Assembly (NCBI RefSeq): GCF_026410305.1
Contig: NZ_JAPMLQ010000002.1
Coordinates: 186,001 to 250,000, forward strand
DNA from: Sulfitobacter sp. F26204
Lineage (GTDB): Bacteria; Pseudomonadota; Alphaproteobacteria; Rhodobacterales; Rhodobacteraceae
Direction: 5' to 3'
DNA: 64,000 nt
The position numbers and the translations under genes were made by a program. The notes beneath the pieces were generated by a model, which was given only the letters and a program-made list of their open reading frames with translations, ran no database searches and was not told the DNA's origin. This document shows, in pieces, positions 19,882-28,719 of the stretch. Within the stretch, counting starts at the first letter, position 1; every line of letters begins with the position of its first letter.

Positions 19882-20277
19882 ATGGCAGGCGATTTAAGAC
19901 AAAGAGCGATGGATGTGCGGACGCAGGCCTATGCGCCCTATTCCAAGTTCAAGGTGGGGGCTGCGCTGCGCGGCGCGAACGGTGAGGTCTATGTTGGTTG
20001 CAATGTAGAGAACGCGGCATATCCGCAAGGCACCTGTGCCGAAGCGGGTGCAATCGCTGCCATGGTTGCGGCGGGAGAAACAGTGATCAAGGAAGTGTAT
20101 GTAATTGCCGGTAGTGCGATACCGGTGCCGCCATGTGGCGGTTGCCGGCAAAAGCTGGCAGAGTTTAGCGCAGGAGATGTGCCTGTCACGATGGCCACTG
20201 TGAATGGAACCGAACAGCACACAACCTTGTCAAAACTTTTGCCGGGGGCATTCGATGCCGGCTTTTTGGAAGGATAA
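19882..20277 (+). CDS. cdd: Cytidine deaminase
   Basis: Deaminates cytidine and deoxycytidine to uridine and deoxyuridine. 131 residues from MAGDLRQRA with AAGGGGG upstream; this is the short homotetrameric type. Zinc ligands are Cys52 in TCAEAGA with catalytic Glu54, and Cys85 and Cys88 in PCGGCRQ. NVENAAYP forms the ribose-binding segment. It is the first gene of a nucleoside-salvage operon, three bases before deoA. Confidence 0.95.
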   Translation: MAGDLRQRAMDVRTQAYAPYSKFKVGAALRGANGEVYVGCNVENAAYPQGTCAEAGAIAAMVAAGETVIKEVYVIAGSAIPVPPCGGCRQKLAEFSAGDVPVTMATVNGTEQHTTLSKLLPGAFDAGFLEG

Positions 20278-20280
20278 CGG

Positions 20281-21585
20281 ATGAACGCGCGGGCCATTCT
20301 GGCAAAGCTGCGACACAAGCAAACGCCAACGCGCGATGAACTGGCCTGGATCGCTCAGGGGCTGGCCGATGGCCGGGTCAGCGATGCCCAGGCAGGTGCA
20401 TTTGCAATGGGCGTCTGCCTGAATGGTCTGTCGGACGTGGGGCGTGTCGCGCTGACCCTGGCAATGCGCGATTCGGGGCGGGTGCTGTCGTGGAATCTGG
20501 ACGGTCCGGTGCTCGATAAACATTCAACGGGTGGTGTGGGCGATTGTGTGAGTCTGCTGCTGGCGCCGGCGCTGGCGGCCTGCGGGGCCTATGTGCCAAT
20601 GATCTCGGGACGGGGTTTGGGGCACACCGGCGGCACGCTGGACAAGCTCGAGGCGATCCCGGGCGTGAACACGCAGCAGAGCGAAGCGCAGGTGAAAGCA
20701 ATTGTCGGGCAGGTTGGCTGTGCGATTGTCGGGGCGACGGCGGATATTGCGCCAGCGGATCGCCGACTTTATGCGATCCGTGATGTGTCATCGACAGTTG
20801 ATTCACTGGATCTGATCACGGCCTCGATCCTCAGTAAGAAACTTGCGGCGGGCCTGGACGGTTTGGTGCTGGATGTGAAGGTCGGCAGCGGTGCATTCAT
20901 GAAAACACTGGCCGAAGGCCAGGCATTGGCAGAAGCCCTGACCAAGACCGCGAATGCGGCCAAGTGCCGGACAACGGCCGTGATCAGCGACATGAGCCAG
21001 CCATTGGTGCCCAGTCTCGGCAATGCGCTTGAGGTGGCCGAGATCATGCGCCTGCTGACAGGCAAAGGCAAAGGGCCGATCGTTGATGTGGCTGCGGCTC
21101 TTGGGGGGGTCTTGCTGGCTAATTCCGGCTTGGCACAGGATGTGCAGGAGGGTGCCGACGCCATCGTGCACGCGATCCGCAAGGGCTATGCCGCAGAAAG
21201 GTTTGCGCGGATGTTGTCGGCGCTCGGCGGCCCGGTGAACTTTGTCGAAAGCTGGCAACGGTTCTTGCCCGAGGCGACGGTGATCCGGCAGGTATCGGCC
21301 CCCTATGACGGATATATCGCCAGGATCGATGGCGAAGCGCTGGGGTGGGCCGTGGTCGGTCTTGGCGGTGGGCGGGTCAAGGAAGACGACAGGGTGAATC
21401 CGGCGGTCGGCCTTTCGGATGTGGCGCGTTTGGGGACGCAGGTGCGGCGTGGCCAGGTTTTGGCGGTGGTGCATGCGGTGCGTTCTGATCAGGCGGATCG
21501 TGCGGCGCAGATGGTATTGGAGGCCATCACCCTTTCAGGGTCCCGTCCCAAAGTGCCCGAGCAGATCATCGAAAGAGTGGGCTGA
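20281..21585 (+). CDS. deoA: Thymidine phosphorylase
   Basis: Reversible phosphorolysis of thymidine/deoxyuridine to base plus 2-deoxyribose-1-phosphate. 434 residues; the phosphate-binding KHSTGGVGD is at 80-88, and the pyrimidine-phosphorylase signature SGRGLGHTGGTLDKLEAIPG follows. It starts three bases after cdd and its stop overlaps the deoB start (TGATG). In the operon it takes the deoxyuridine made by Cdd and feeds deoxyribose-1-phosphate to DeoB. Confidence 0.96.
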   Translation: MNARAILAKLRHKQTPTRDELAWIAQGLADGRVSDAQAGAFAMGVCLNGLSDVGRVALTLAMRDSGRVLSWNLDGPVLDKHSTGGVGDCVSLLLAPALAACGAYVPMISGRGLGHTGGTLDKLEAIPGVNTQQSEAQVKAIVGQVGCAIVGATADIAPADRRLYAIRDVSSTVDSLDLITASILSKKLAAGLDGLVLDVKVGSGAFMKTLAEGQALAEALTKTANAAKCRTTAVISDMSQPLVPSLGNALEVAEIMRLLTGKGKGPIVDVAAALGGVLLANSGLAQDVQEGADAIVHAIRKGYAAERFARMLSALGGPVNFVESWQRFLPEATVIRQVSAPYDGYIARIDGEALGWAVVGLGGGRVKEDDRVNPAVGLSDVARLGTQVRRGQVLAVVHAVRSDQADRAAQMVLEAITLSGSRPKVPEQIIERVG

Positions 21586-22790
21586 TGGCGCGTGCTTTTC
21601 TGGTGGTGATGGATTCTGTCGGAATCGGCGGTGCCCCGGATGCGGATCAGTATTTCAACGGTGATTTCCCTGACACAGGTGCCAATACGCTGGGCCATAT
21701 CGCGCAGGCCTGTGCACAGGGTCAGGCAGAGGATGGCCGATCGGGCCGTTTGAGGGTGCCCAACCTCGAAGCGCTGGGGCTGGGCAAGGCCCTGAACCTG
21801 GCAAGCGGACTGGATGCCGTGGGCCTTGACCCCGCGCTCGGCACAGGTGTCGGAGCGGCGACAGAGGTATCCCGGGGCAAGGATACGCCATCCGGGCATT
21901 GGGAGTTGGCGGGATTGCCTGTGCCATGGGATTGGCACTATTTTCCCGACGAGCACCCTGCGTTTCCCCCCGAGGTCAGCGCATTTGTCGCCGCAACGGC
22001 GGGGACCGCGGACATCCTTGGCAATTGCCACGCTTCTGGCACGACCATCATTGCAGAGCTTGGACAGCAACATGTGCAGTGCGGTTGGCCGATTTGCTAT
22101 ACTTCTGCGGATTCCGTGTTCCAGATTGCGGCGCATGAAGAAAGCTTTGGACTGGATCGGCTGCTGGCACTTTGCGAGGCGGTCGCCCCGCGTTTACACG
22201 AGATGAAAGTAGGCCGGGTGATCGCGCGCCCCTTTGTTGGCGCGCAAGGCGCCTTTGAGCGTACGGGAAACCGGCGCGATTATGCAATCACCCCGCCAGG
22301 GCGGGTGTTGACCAACTGGGTGCAGGATGCGGGCCGCAGGGTTTATGCCGTAGGAAAGATCGGCGATATTTTCTCGATGCAGGGCATTGATGAGGTCCGC
22401 AAAGGCGATGATGCGCAGCTGATGGGGCATCTGAACGATTTGCTGGCAGAGGCCGAGGAAGGATCGCTGACCTTTGCCAATTTTGTCGAGTTTGACAGTC
22501 TTTATGGCCATCGCCGTGACGTGTCGGGCTATGCAAGGCATCTGGAGTGGTTCGATGCGCAGATCGGCAGGGTCATCGAAGGGTTGCAGCCGGATGATAT
22601 GTTGCTGTTGACAGCGGACCATGGCAACGACCCGACATGGCCTGGGACGGACCATACGCGAGAGCGGGTACCGGTTCTGGTGACCGGACCAATGACGGCA
22701 CCTCTGGGATTGATGGGATTCAAGGATGTGGCGCGGCTGGTGGCGCACCATTTGGGCCTGCCTCAGGGTGAGGTGTCGGACGGTATATAA
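21585..22790 (+). CDS. deoB: Phosphopentomutase
   Basis: Converts (deoxy)ribose-1-phosphate to the 5-phosphate, linking nucleoside breakdown to central metabolism. 401 residues of the alkaline-phosphatase superfamily: metal-binding FLVVMDSVGIGGAPDAD at the N-terminus, GKDTPSGHWELAG with the phosphorylated Thr, and TADHGNDPTWPGTDHTRERVP near the C-terminus. The last codons and stop (SDGI then TAA) lie inside a partial copy of dispersed repeat type A. No deoxyribose-phosphate aldolase (deoC) is in the window. Confidence 0.96.
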   Translation: MARAFLVVMDSVGIGGAPDADQYFNGDFPDTGANTLGHIAQACAQGQAEDGRSGRLRVPNLEALGLGKALNLASGLDAVGLDPALGTGVGAATEVSRGKDTPSGHWELAGLPVPWDWHYFPDEHPAFPPEVSAFVAATAGTADILGNCHASGTTIIAELGQQHVQCGWPICYTSADSVFQIAAHEESFGLDRLLALCEAVAPRLHEMKVGRVIARPFVGAQGAFERTGNRRDYAITPPGRVLTNWVQDAGRRVYAVGKIGDIFSMQGIDEVRKGDDAQLMGHLNDLLAEAEEGSLTFANFVEFDSLYGHRRDVSGYARHLEWFDAQIGRVIEGLQPDDMLLLTADHGNDPTWPGTDHTRERVPVLVTGPMTAPLGLMGFKDVARLVAHHLGLPQGEVSDGI

Positions 22791-22806
22791 GGCCAAAAAG
22801 AGGGAG
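22780..22806 (+). repeat. Dispersed repeat, type A, right half, at the deoB stop
   Basis: CGGTATATAAGGCCAAAAAG followed by AGGGAG matches the right part of the elements at 8352-8382 and 26880-26908. The GGGGC-TCT-GCCCC hairpin is absent here. The first ten bases encode the end of deoB, including its TAA. Confidence 0.5.
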
Positions 22807-22868
22807 CGGGTGCTTGCGAACCTGGCTGTTTCGCGCCACAAAAGACGCGGATAGAGGAGCTGCCGCCC

Positions 22869-23510
22869 ATGACTGATCTTGATGACCATCTGACACTTGT
22901 TGATCACCCGCTGGTGCAGCACAAACTGACAATCATGCGCGACAAGGAGACCCCGACTGCGGTGTTCAGGCAGTTGCTGCGGGAAATTTCACAATTATTG
23001 GCCTATGAGGTGACGCGTGGGTTGCCCATGACCACCAAGCGGATCGAAACGCCGATGCAGGCCATGGATGCGCCGACACTGGATGGCAAAAAGCTGGCGC
23101 TGATTTCTATTCTGCGGGCGGGCAACGGGCTGTTGGACGGGGTGCTTGAGCTGATTCCGTCGGCGCGGGTCGGATTTGTCGGGCTGTACCGTGACGAAGA
23201 GACCCTGCAACCGGTGCAATATTACTTCAAGGTGCCCGAAGGGCTGGATGACCGTCTGGTGATTGCGGTTGATCCGATGTTGGCGACAGGCAATTCTTCT
23301 GTGGCGGCGATCGACCTGTTGAAGAAGGCCGGGGCAACCAATATCCGGTTCCTGTGCCTGCTGGCAGCACCCGAGGGAATCGCCCGGATGAAAGACGCCC
23401 ATCCAGATGTGCCAATTGTCACGGCCGCTGTTGATGATGCGTTAAATGATGTCGGTTATATCGTGCCGGGGCTGGGTGATGCCGGCGATCGTATGTTCGG
23501 AACGAAATAA
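22869..23510 (+). CDS. upp: Uracil phosphoribosyltransferase
   Basis: Salvages uracil to UMP using PRPP. 213 residues; the PRPP-binding loop is [14 protein letters not shown] and the uracil-binding C-terminal segment [19 protein letters not shown], both canonical. It follows deoB by 78 bases with a GAGGAG ribosome-binding site and completes the route cytidine to uridine to uracil to UMP, although the uridine step would need an enzyme outside the window or relaxed DeoA specificity. Confidence 0.96.
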   Translation: MTDLDDHLTLVDHPLVQHKLTIMRDKETPTAVFRQLLREISQLLAYEVTRGLPMTTKRIETPMQAMDAPTLDGKKLALISILRAGNGLLDGVLELIPSARVGFVGLYRDEETLQPVQYYFKVPEGLDDRLVIAVDPMLATGNSSVAAIDLLKKAGATNIRFLCLLAAPEGIARMKDAHPDVPIVTAAVDDALNDVGYIVPGLGDAGDRMFGTK

Positions 23511-23602
23511 TTGCGCTGTGCAGGGCTGAACCTGTTGTTGAACGCTGGACTTGACCCGCTGACTGAGGCATCTTCAACTACATATTGTGTGGGGGCACGG
23601 AA

Positions 23603-25027
23603 ATGAAACTAACGAGAATTCTGGCGATTTTGGCAATGGCAGGCAGCTTTGGGGTTGCGGCCCAGACTGATTTTGTCGCGGCACAGATCCGTGAACAGCA
23701 ACCTGCCGAGTTTCCGCCCAGCAGCTACAAGGGCAAGCAATACGTCGACAGCCAGGGCTGTGTGTTCATTCGTGCGGGAATCGACGGCAACGTATCCTGG
23801 GTGCCGCGTGTTTCGCGGGATCGCAAGACGGTTTGCGGATTCAAGCCGACCAGTGCCGGGCGTGCCGTGGCTGAAGTGCAGAAACCTGCGCAAGAACCGG
23901 TTCAGATTACGTTGAACAATGCCCCCGCTGCCGTGGCGAAGCCGGCCCCCGCCGCTGTGCGGGCAGCGCCACGCCGCGCCGCACAGGCCGCCAAACCACG
24001 CCGTGCCGCGGCCCCTGTTGTGGTGCGCCAGACTGCGCCGCGCCGCGTGGCGGCACCGAAACCAAAGATTGTGCCGACGGCCCCCCAGATTGTGACGCCC
24101 GCCCCGCAAGCGACACGCACCGCTCTGGTACAGGGGCAGGGCGGTTGTCGTGGAGCTTCGGCCATCTCAGCGCAGTATTTGCGCGGCACCGGGGTGCGTT
24201 GTGGCCCGCAAAGCCAGCCGATTGTTGGATTGCCGGTCAGACCCGCCGATGCACCGCGGGTCGCCGCGGCCCAGCCAGGCAGCCATGCCCAGCCGCGCGC
24301 CGCCGTCCTGCGCAATCATTTCGACACGGGTGCCAGTCAAACCACAGCCAATGTATCGTCACATACGCGGATCGTGCCCAAACATGTGGCCCAGAACCGT
24401 GTAAATACGCGTAACGTTCAAGTGCCACGCGGGTATAAGACCGTTTGGGATGATGACCGGTTGAACCCCTATCGGGCCGAACAGGACCTTGCCGGCCGCG
24501 CCGATATGTTGCTGGTCTGGACCCAGACCTTGCCACGTCGTCTTATCAACCAGTCAACAGGCCGCGATGTGACGGCTTCTGTGCCGCTGGTCTATCCTTA
24601 TACATCAATAGCGCAACAGCGTCGGGATTTGGGTGAGGTCAACATCGTTCATCGCAACGGTCAGGTGATGAAACGTATTCTGCGCAATTCTGGTGCCAAA
24701 CCGGCGACACGCAAGCCGGTCTATTCCTCGCGTTCCACGCCCAGGGCAGCAGCGCCAAAGGTGGTGACAGGCAAGGCGGCGGTGGTAGCAAAGCCTCAAC
24801 TTGGCAAGCGGTATGTACAGATTGGCATGTTCAGCAACCCAGCCAATGCACAGCGTGCGGCGCAAAATATTGCAGCAATGGGGATGGCGGCACGGATCGG
24901 GAAGCACCGCAAGGGGAGCAAGACCTATATGTCGGTGCAAGCAGGGCCGTTCGGTACGGATAATGCCCTGAAAACTGCGATGAACCGGTTGCGCAGCGCC
25001 GGGTACAGGGATGCATTTTTCCGGTAA
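23603..25027 (+). CDS. SPOR-domain periplasmic protein
   Basis: 474 residues from MKLTRILAI (G-rich site upstream). A signal peptide (about 1-20, ending AA before QTDF) is followed by a conserved block with YVDSQGCVFIRAGIDGNVSWVPRVSRD, an Ala/Pro/Arg-rich low-complexity linker (about 105-190), a middle domain with VPRGYKTVWDDDRLNPYRAEQ, and a C-terminal SPOR domain (about 400-474: KRYVQIGMFSNPANAQRAAQ and YMSVQAGPF) that binds denuded septal peptidoglycan. It is therefore probably a cell-division or envelope protein. Monocistronic, convergent with the SGNH gene 6 bases away. Confidence 0.85.
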   Translation: MKLTRILAILAMAGSFGVAAQTDFVAAQIREQQPAEFPPSSYKGKQYVDSQGCVFIRAGIDGNVSWVPRVSRDRKTVCGFKPTSAGRAVAEVQKPAQEPVQITLNNAPAAVAKPAPAAVRAAPRRAAQAAKPRRAAAPVVVRQTAPRRVAAPKPKIVPTAPQIVTPAPQATRTALVQGQGGCRGASAISAQYLRGTGVRCGPQSQPIVGLPVRPADAPRVAAAQPGSHAQPRAAVLRNHFDTGASQTTANVSSHTRIVPKHVAQNRVNTRNVQVPRGYKTVWDDDRLNPYRAEQDLAGRADMLLVWTQTLPRRLINQSTGRDVTASVPLVYPYTSIAQQRRDLGEVNIVHRNGQVMKRILRNSGAKPATRKPVYSSRSTPRAAAPKVVTGKAAVVAKPQLGKRYVQIGMFSNPANAQRAAQNIAAMGMAARIGKHRKGSKTYMSVQAGPFGTDNALKTAMNRLRSAGYRDAFFR

Positions 25028-25033
25028 AGCCAA

Positions 25034-25753
25034 CTAGGTTTCCCTATGTATTGGCCAGTCGGAGAGAATCCGGCTGGCCATTTCCTTGGCCCATAGGGTG
25101 TAGGTGATCGCAGCAGGATGAAACCCGTCCGATGCCATCATGTCCGGCCGAAGGGGCAGGTCAAACGGCACAAGCGTACAATCGGGGCAGGTGGCGAGCC
25201 AGGCCCTGCGATGACGTTCAAGTCTGCGGGCATGCCGACCAAGGATCCAGCGCAAAGGGTGCGGCAATAGCGGAAAATCCCCCATCGGCGGGAGACCGCT
25301 GATGTAGATATGCTTGGGGTTATGCAGGGTCCGCAGCCGGTCGATGAGGGTTTTTTGCTGGGTAATCCATTTGCCCGTGCGGGTCAGCCGGGTGACGTCG
25401 TTGACGCCAAGGCCGATTACGATCACGTCCAGTGGGCGGCTTGTGCTCTGTGTCAATCGGCTGATTGTGCTGGGGGTTGTTGAGCCGCTCTGCGCATCGA
25501 GTTGCCATTCGACAGAGAAATATGCGCCCAGGATTTGCACCAGTTGGCCGCTGAGCGCCCGGGATTGTTGTGCCACGCCGACACCTGCAGCAGAACTGTC
25601 GCCGATGATCGCAAGTTTGAGCGGGGGCCCCATACCCGATGTGCCTCGACGTGGACCTGCGGCTTCGGGCAGGTTCTGAGCGCTGCGCCGAACATGCAGG
25701 GCCTGGGCGACAAGCAAGGGTGACAGGACCAGCCGCGCAACAATGTCGAGCAT
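25034..25753 (-). CDS. SGNH/GDSL-type hydrolase
   Basis: 239 residues. Block I is IIGDSSAAGVG with the nucleophile Ser, block III is GLGVNDVTRL with the catalytic Asn, and block V is SDGFHPAAITY with the Asp-His pair. The N-terminal stretch MLDIVARLVLSPLLVAQALHV is hydrophobic and may anchor the enzyme or export it. SGNH enzymes deacylate lipids or sugars; the substrate is unknown. It follows the membrane protein (stop-to-start 3 bases) and is probably in its operon. Confidence 0.87.
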   Translation of the reverse strand: MLDIVARLVLSPLLVAQALHVRRSAQNLPEAAGPRRGTSGMGPPLKLAIIGDSSAAGVGVAQQSRALSGQLVQILGAYFSVEWQLDAQSGSTTPSTISRLTQSTSRPLDVIVIGLGVNDVTRLTRTGKWITQQKTLIDRLRTLHNPKHIYISGLPPMGDFPLLPHPLRWILGRHARRLERHRRAWLATCPDCTLVPFDLPLRPDMMASDGFHPAAITYTLWAKEMASRILSDWPIHRET

Positions 25754-25756
25754 CGC

Positions 25757-26770
25757 CTAGCCGCCGCAGATCTTTTGCAGGCGCAGCCAGTTGGCGTCTG
25801 ACATCAAGGGTTCTGTCAACTTTCCGTTCATCGGGTCACCCTCTATCAGGACCAGCGTTGTTTCACCGGTGATGTCGCGGGCGTAGGCATAGGGTGTGGA
25901 CCGCAGAGCAGCCTTGTCGAAACGTGCGACCAGATTGGCGGTGTCGGGATCGACCACAGCCACGGTCATCAGGTGTTCAGCGTAGTCATCCAGTGCGGCG
26001 GGGGCCACATTACCCGTGGTCAGAAGCCGGAAGTTTTCACGCAGGCCGACCACTTCGAGCAGATCGCGCAGGGGATCGGAGGCATCACGGCGGGTCTGTT
26101 CCGCGACGATATAACCGGCAGCAACGTCGGGCTCTTCGAAATCCTCAACCACGCTGCGGTTGAGCAGGATCATGTCGCCGGGCACATGCAGGCTGTCGCG
26201 GGTCATGTTGGGCAGGATCACAACTGCGCCTGCGCCCAGCCGTGTGGCCAGAAGCGCAAGTGCGGCGCGACCCTCGGGGTCGGTGCAGACCGGGCCGGAG
26301 ACCCGTTCGATACGTTTTAACAAGGCGATTCCGATGGCGTTGCGTTTGACTTTGGGCACTACCTTGAGCGTGTGGTCCTGCAGGGCGTCGGGCAACCAGA
26401 ACAGCACCAGAGAGGCCACCACGAGGAGCGAGGTGATCATCCCGACCCAGCGCAACCGGCCCGGACGCGGACGAGATTTCTCGATCGCTTTGCGCAGGGT
26501 TTCGATGGCTTCGATCATCTCGGCTTCGGTCTCGGGCAATTCGACGGTTTCGCCCGGGTCGCCATCGGGATGAAAGATGGCGGGACGTTGACCCGGATTG
26601 GCGCGTTCCACTGCTGCCAGAGACCAATGGGCAAGAGGCTGGTTTTTCATGTCGATGATGACCAGTGTGGCGTCACCAATTGAAACAACCACCTCGCGGC
26701 GTTGATCATCAGGCTTGGCCCGCCAGAGGGCGGTTGCTTCGAGCCGTGCATATTTGGTGAGCGCTGTCAC
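25757..26770 (-). CDS. Single-pass membrane protein, unknown function
   Basis: 337 residues from a proposed GTG (VTALTKYARLEATALWR); the ribosome-binding site is weak, so the start is uncertain, with a longer open frame upstream. An N-terminal beta-rich domain (about 1-70, EVVVSIGDATLVIIDMKNQPLAHWSL) recalls a PH-like or sensor fold. One transmembrane helix (about 107-127, WVGMITSLLVVASLVLFWLP) follows, then a periplasmic domain of about 200 residues with RLGAGAVVILPN, NRSVVEDFEEPDVAAGYIVAE and a metal-site-like gap. No catalytic motif is recognised. Likely co-transcribed with the SGNH hydrolase. Confidence 0.7.
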   Translation of the reverse strand: MTALTKYARLEATALWRAKPDDQRREVVVSIGDATLVIIDMKNQPLAHWSLAAVERANPGQRPAIFHPDGDPGETVELPETEAEMIEAIETLRKAIEKSRPRPGRLRWVGMITSLLVVASLVLFWLPDALQDHTLKVVPKVKRNAIGIALLKRIERVSGPVCTDPEGRAALALLATRLGAGAVVILPNMTRDSLHVPGDMILLNRSVVEDFEEPDVAAGYIVAEQTRRDASDPLRDLLEVVGLRENFRLLTTGNVAPAALDDYAEHLMTVAVVDPDTANLVARFDKAALRSTPYAYARDITGETTLVLIEGDPMNGKLTEPLMSDANWLRLQKICGG

Positions 26771-26850
26771 GAGAGGGAGTGAGCCTGCCTTTGGTTCTTG
26801 TTTTGATGAGAATAACAGAGTGTGGCAGCGGGGCAATGGCAAGCGTTGCA

Positions 26851-26908
26851 GGGGCTCTGCCCCATCATCAAAGATGATTCCCCGCGGTATTTATGGCCAA
26901 AAAGAAGG
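26851..26908 (+). repeat. Dispersed hairpin repeat, type A, copy 2
   Basis: GGGGC-TCT-GCCCC (26851-26863) is followed by a second hairpin ATCATC-AAA-GATGAT (26864-26878) and then CCCCGCGGTATTTATGG and CCAAAAAGAAG. It shares both flanks with the element at 8330-8382 but carries the extra central hairpin. It lies in the gap between two minus-strand genes. Confidence 0.7.
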
Positions 26909-26985
26909 GCGGGGTCAGGGGAACGGGATTACCTGCAAGCGAGCCTGCGCGGGTGCGAAACTGAAGTGCAGCGGGTGCGTTTCGG

Positions 26986-28623
26986 TCACGAAACGCCGGG
27001 CTTCAGAGAGGCGGCAGTTTTGCGCAGCTCGTATTTCTGGATTTTTCCTGTGGAGGTTTTGGGAAGCTCCTGAAACACCACTTGTTTCGGCGTCTTGAAG
27101 CCGGCGAGTGTTTTGCGCGCGAAGGCGATGAGGCCCGCTTCGCTCAGTGTGGCCCCGGGTTTGAGTTCGACAAAGGCACAGGGGATTTCGCCCCATTTGG
27201 CGTCCGGTTTCGCGACCACGGCCGCGAGATTGACCGCGTCGTGTCCCATCAACACGCCTTCGACTTCGACGCTTGAGATGTTTTCACCACCGGAGATGAT
27301 GATGTCTTTGGCGCGGTCGGCAATCTGTATATAACCGTCTGGGTGTTGCACTGCGAGGTCGCCGGAGTGGAAGTAACCGCCCTGAAAGGCTTCTGCTGTC
27401 GCGGCGGGGTTCTTGAGATAGCCTTTCATTACGGAATTGCCGCGGATCATGATTTCGCCCTGGGTCTTGCCATCCATGGGGGTCTGATCCAGGCCGGGAT
27501 CGGTGACGGTGATATGTTCCATCATCGGCATGGCAACACCCTGGCGGGCCTTGATCGCGGCGCGGGCAGATTGGTCAAGCCTGTCCCAGTCCTCGGATTT
27601 CCACAAACATTCGGTGACATGGCCGTAGGTTTCAGTCAGGCCATAGACCTGTGTGACATTGAAGCCGAGCATTTCGATCTTTGCGAGGGTTGCAGGGGCC
27701 GGCGGGGCACCAGCGGTGAAAACCTCGACCATGTGGTCAAAGGTACGGCGTTCGGATTCAGGGGTGTTGACCAGCATGTTGAGAACTATGGGTGCGCCGC
27801 CAAAATGGGTGACACCTTCGTCCGCGATTGCGTTGTAGATATTGGAGGCGGTGATGTCCCGACAACAGACCAGCGTACCGCCGATCAGCGGCATCATCCA
27901 TGTGTGGTTCCAGCCGTTGCAATGAAACAACGGTACGATCTGCATGAAAACGGGGTGCAGCACCATGCGCCATGAAATGACGGTGCCCATCGTCATGAGG
28001 TAGGCTCCGCGATGATGATAAACTACACCCTTGGGTTTGCCGGTGGTGCCCGAGGTGTAATTGAGGGCAAGGCTTTCCCATTCGTCACGGGGCATGTGCC
28101 AGGCGTAGGTTTCATCTGCATCAGCCAGCAGTTGTTCGTAGCTGGGGTGCCGGCCGGAGGCGGGATGGTGCGGGTCGGTGACTTCGATGATGCGGGGTGG
28201 CCTGCCCTCTATCCTGGCGCAGGCGGATTCAGCCAGATTGATGAATTCGCTGTCAACCAGGACGACCTTGGCTTTGCCATGCTCAAAGATATAGGCAACG
28301 GTTGTCACATCCAGACGTATGTTGATGGTGTTCAGCACCGCGCCACAAGCAGGTACGCCAAAATGCGCTTCGGCTTGGGCAGGGGTGTTGTGCAGCAGGG
28401 TTGCAACAACGTCGCCGGGGTGCAGACCCATGGCGGCAAGACCCGATGCGAGGCGGGTACACCGGTTGTGATATTGCCTGTAGGTCACGCGATGATCGCC
28501 GTAGATCACGGCCGTCCGGTCCGCAAAGACGCGGGCCGCGCGCTGCAGATGTGACAGGGGGGTGAGTGGTACGTAATTGGCAGCACATTTATCCAACCCC
28601 GTTTCGTCAGCCATCCAACCCAT
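26986..28623 (-). CDS. Acyl-CoA ligase (medium-chain/DmdB-like AMP-binding enzyme)
   Basis: 545 residues from MGWMADETGLDKC, chosen because GGGAGGGAAG precedes this ATG. An adenylate-forming ligase: A3 motif LNYTSGTTGKPKGVVYHHRG, A5 YGLTETYG, A7 YFHSGDLAVQHPDGYIQIADRAKDIIISGG and the A10 lysine in KTSTGKIQKYELR. Length and N-terminus resemble the roseobacter fatty-acyl or methylmercaptopropionate-CoA ligases (DmdB), but no dmdA, dmdC-type operon or dmdD is next to it, so the substrate is left open. It overlaps none of its neighbours and is divergent from the DMT transporter. Confidence 0.87.
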   Translation of the reverse strand: MGWMADETGLDKCAANYVPLTPLSHLQRAARVFADRTAVIYGDHRVTYRQYHNRCTRLASGLAAMGLHPGDVVATLLHNTPAQAEAHFGVPACGAVLNTINIRLDVTTVAYIFEHGKAKVVLVDSEFINLAESACARIEGRPPRIIEVTDPHHPASGRHPSYEQLLADADETYAWHMPRDEWESLALNYTSGTTGKPKGVVYHHRGAYLMTMGTVISWRMVLHPVFMQIVPLFHCNGWNHTWMMPLIGGTLVCCRDITASNIYNAIADEGVTHFGGAPIVLNMLVNTPESERRTFDHMVEVFTAGAPPAPATLAKIEMLGFNVTQVYGLTETYGHVTECLWKSEDWDRLDQSARAAIKARQGVAMPMMEHITVTDPGLDQTPMDGKTQGEIMIRGNSVMKGYLKNPAATAEAFQGGYFHSGDLAVQHPDGYIQIADRAKDIIISGGENISSVEVEGVLMGHDAVNLAAVVAKPDAKWGEIPCAFVELKPGATLSEAGLIAFARKTLAGFKTPKQVVFQELPKTSTGKIQKYELRKTAASLKPGVS

Positions 28624-28719
28624 GTTCTTCCCTCCCAGAAACCGTTTGTCCCAGCGCGAAAGAGTATTGCGGGCAAGCTGCGGTTTTGGAAGGGTGATTT
28701 TAACGAAAAGGGGAAAGCG

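Noticed and set aside
26986..28623. Acyl-CoA ligase as dmdB of a DMSP operon
   Set aside because: No dmdA, dmdD or acuH gene is next to it; only general similarity, so the symbol was not assigned.
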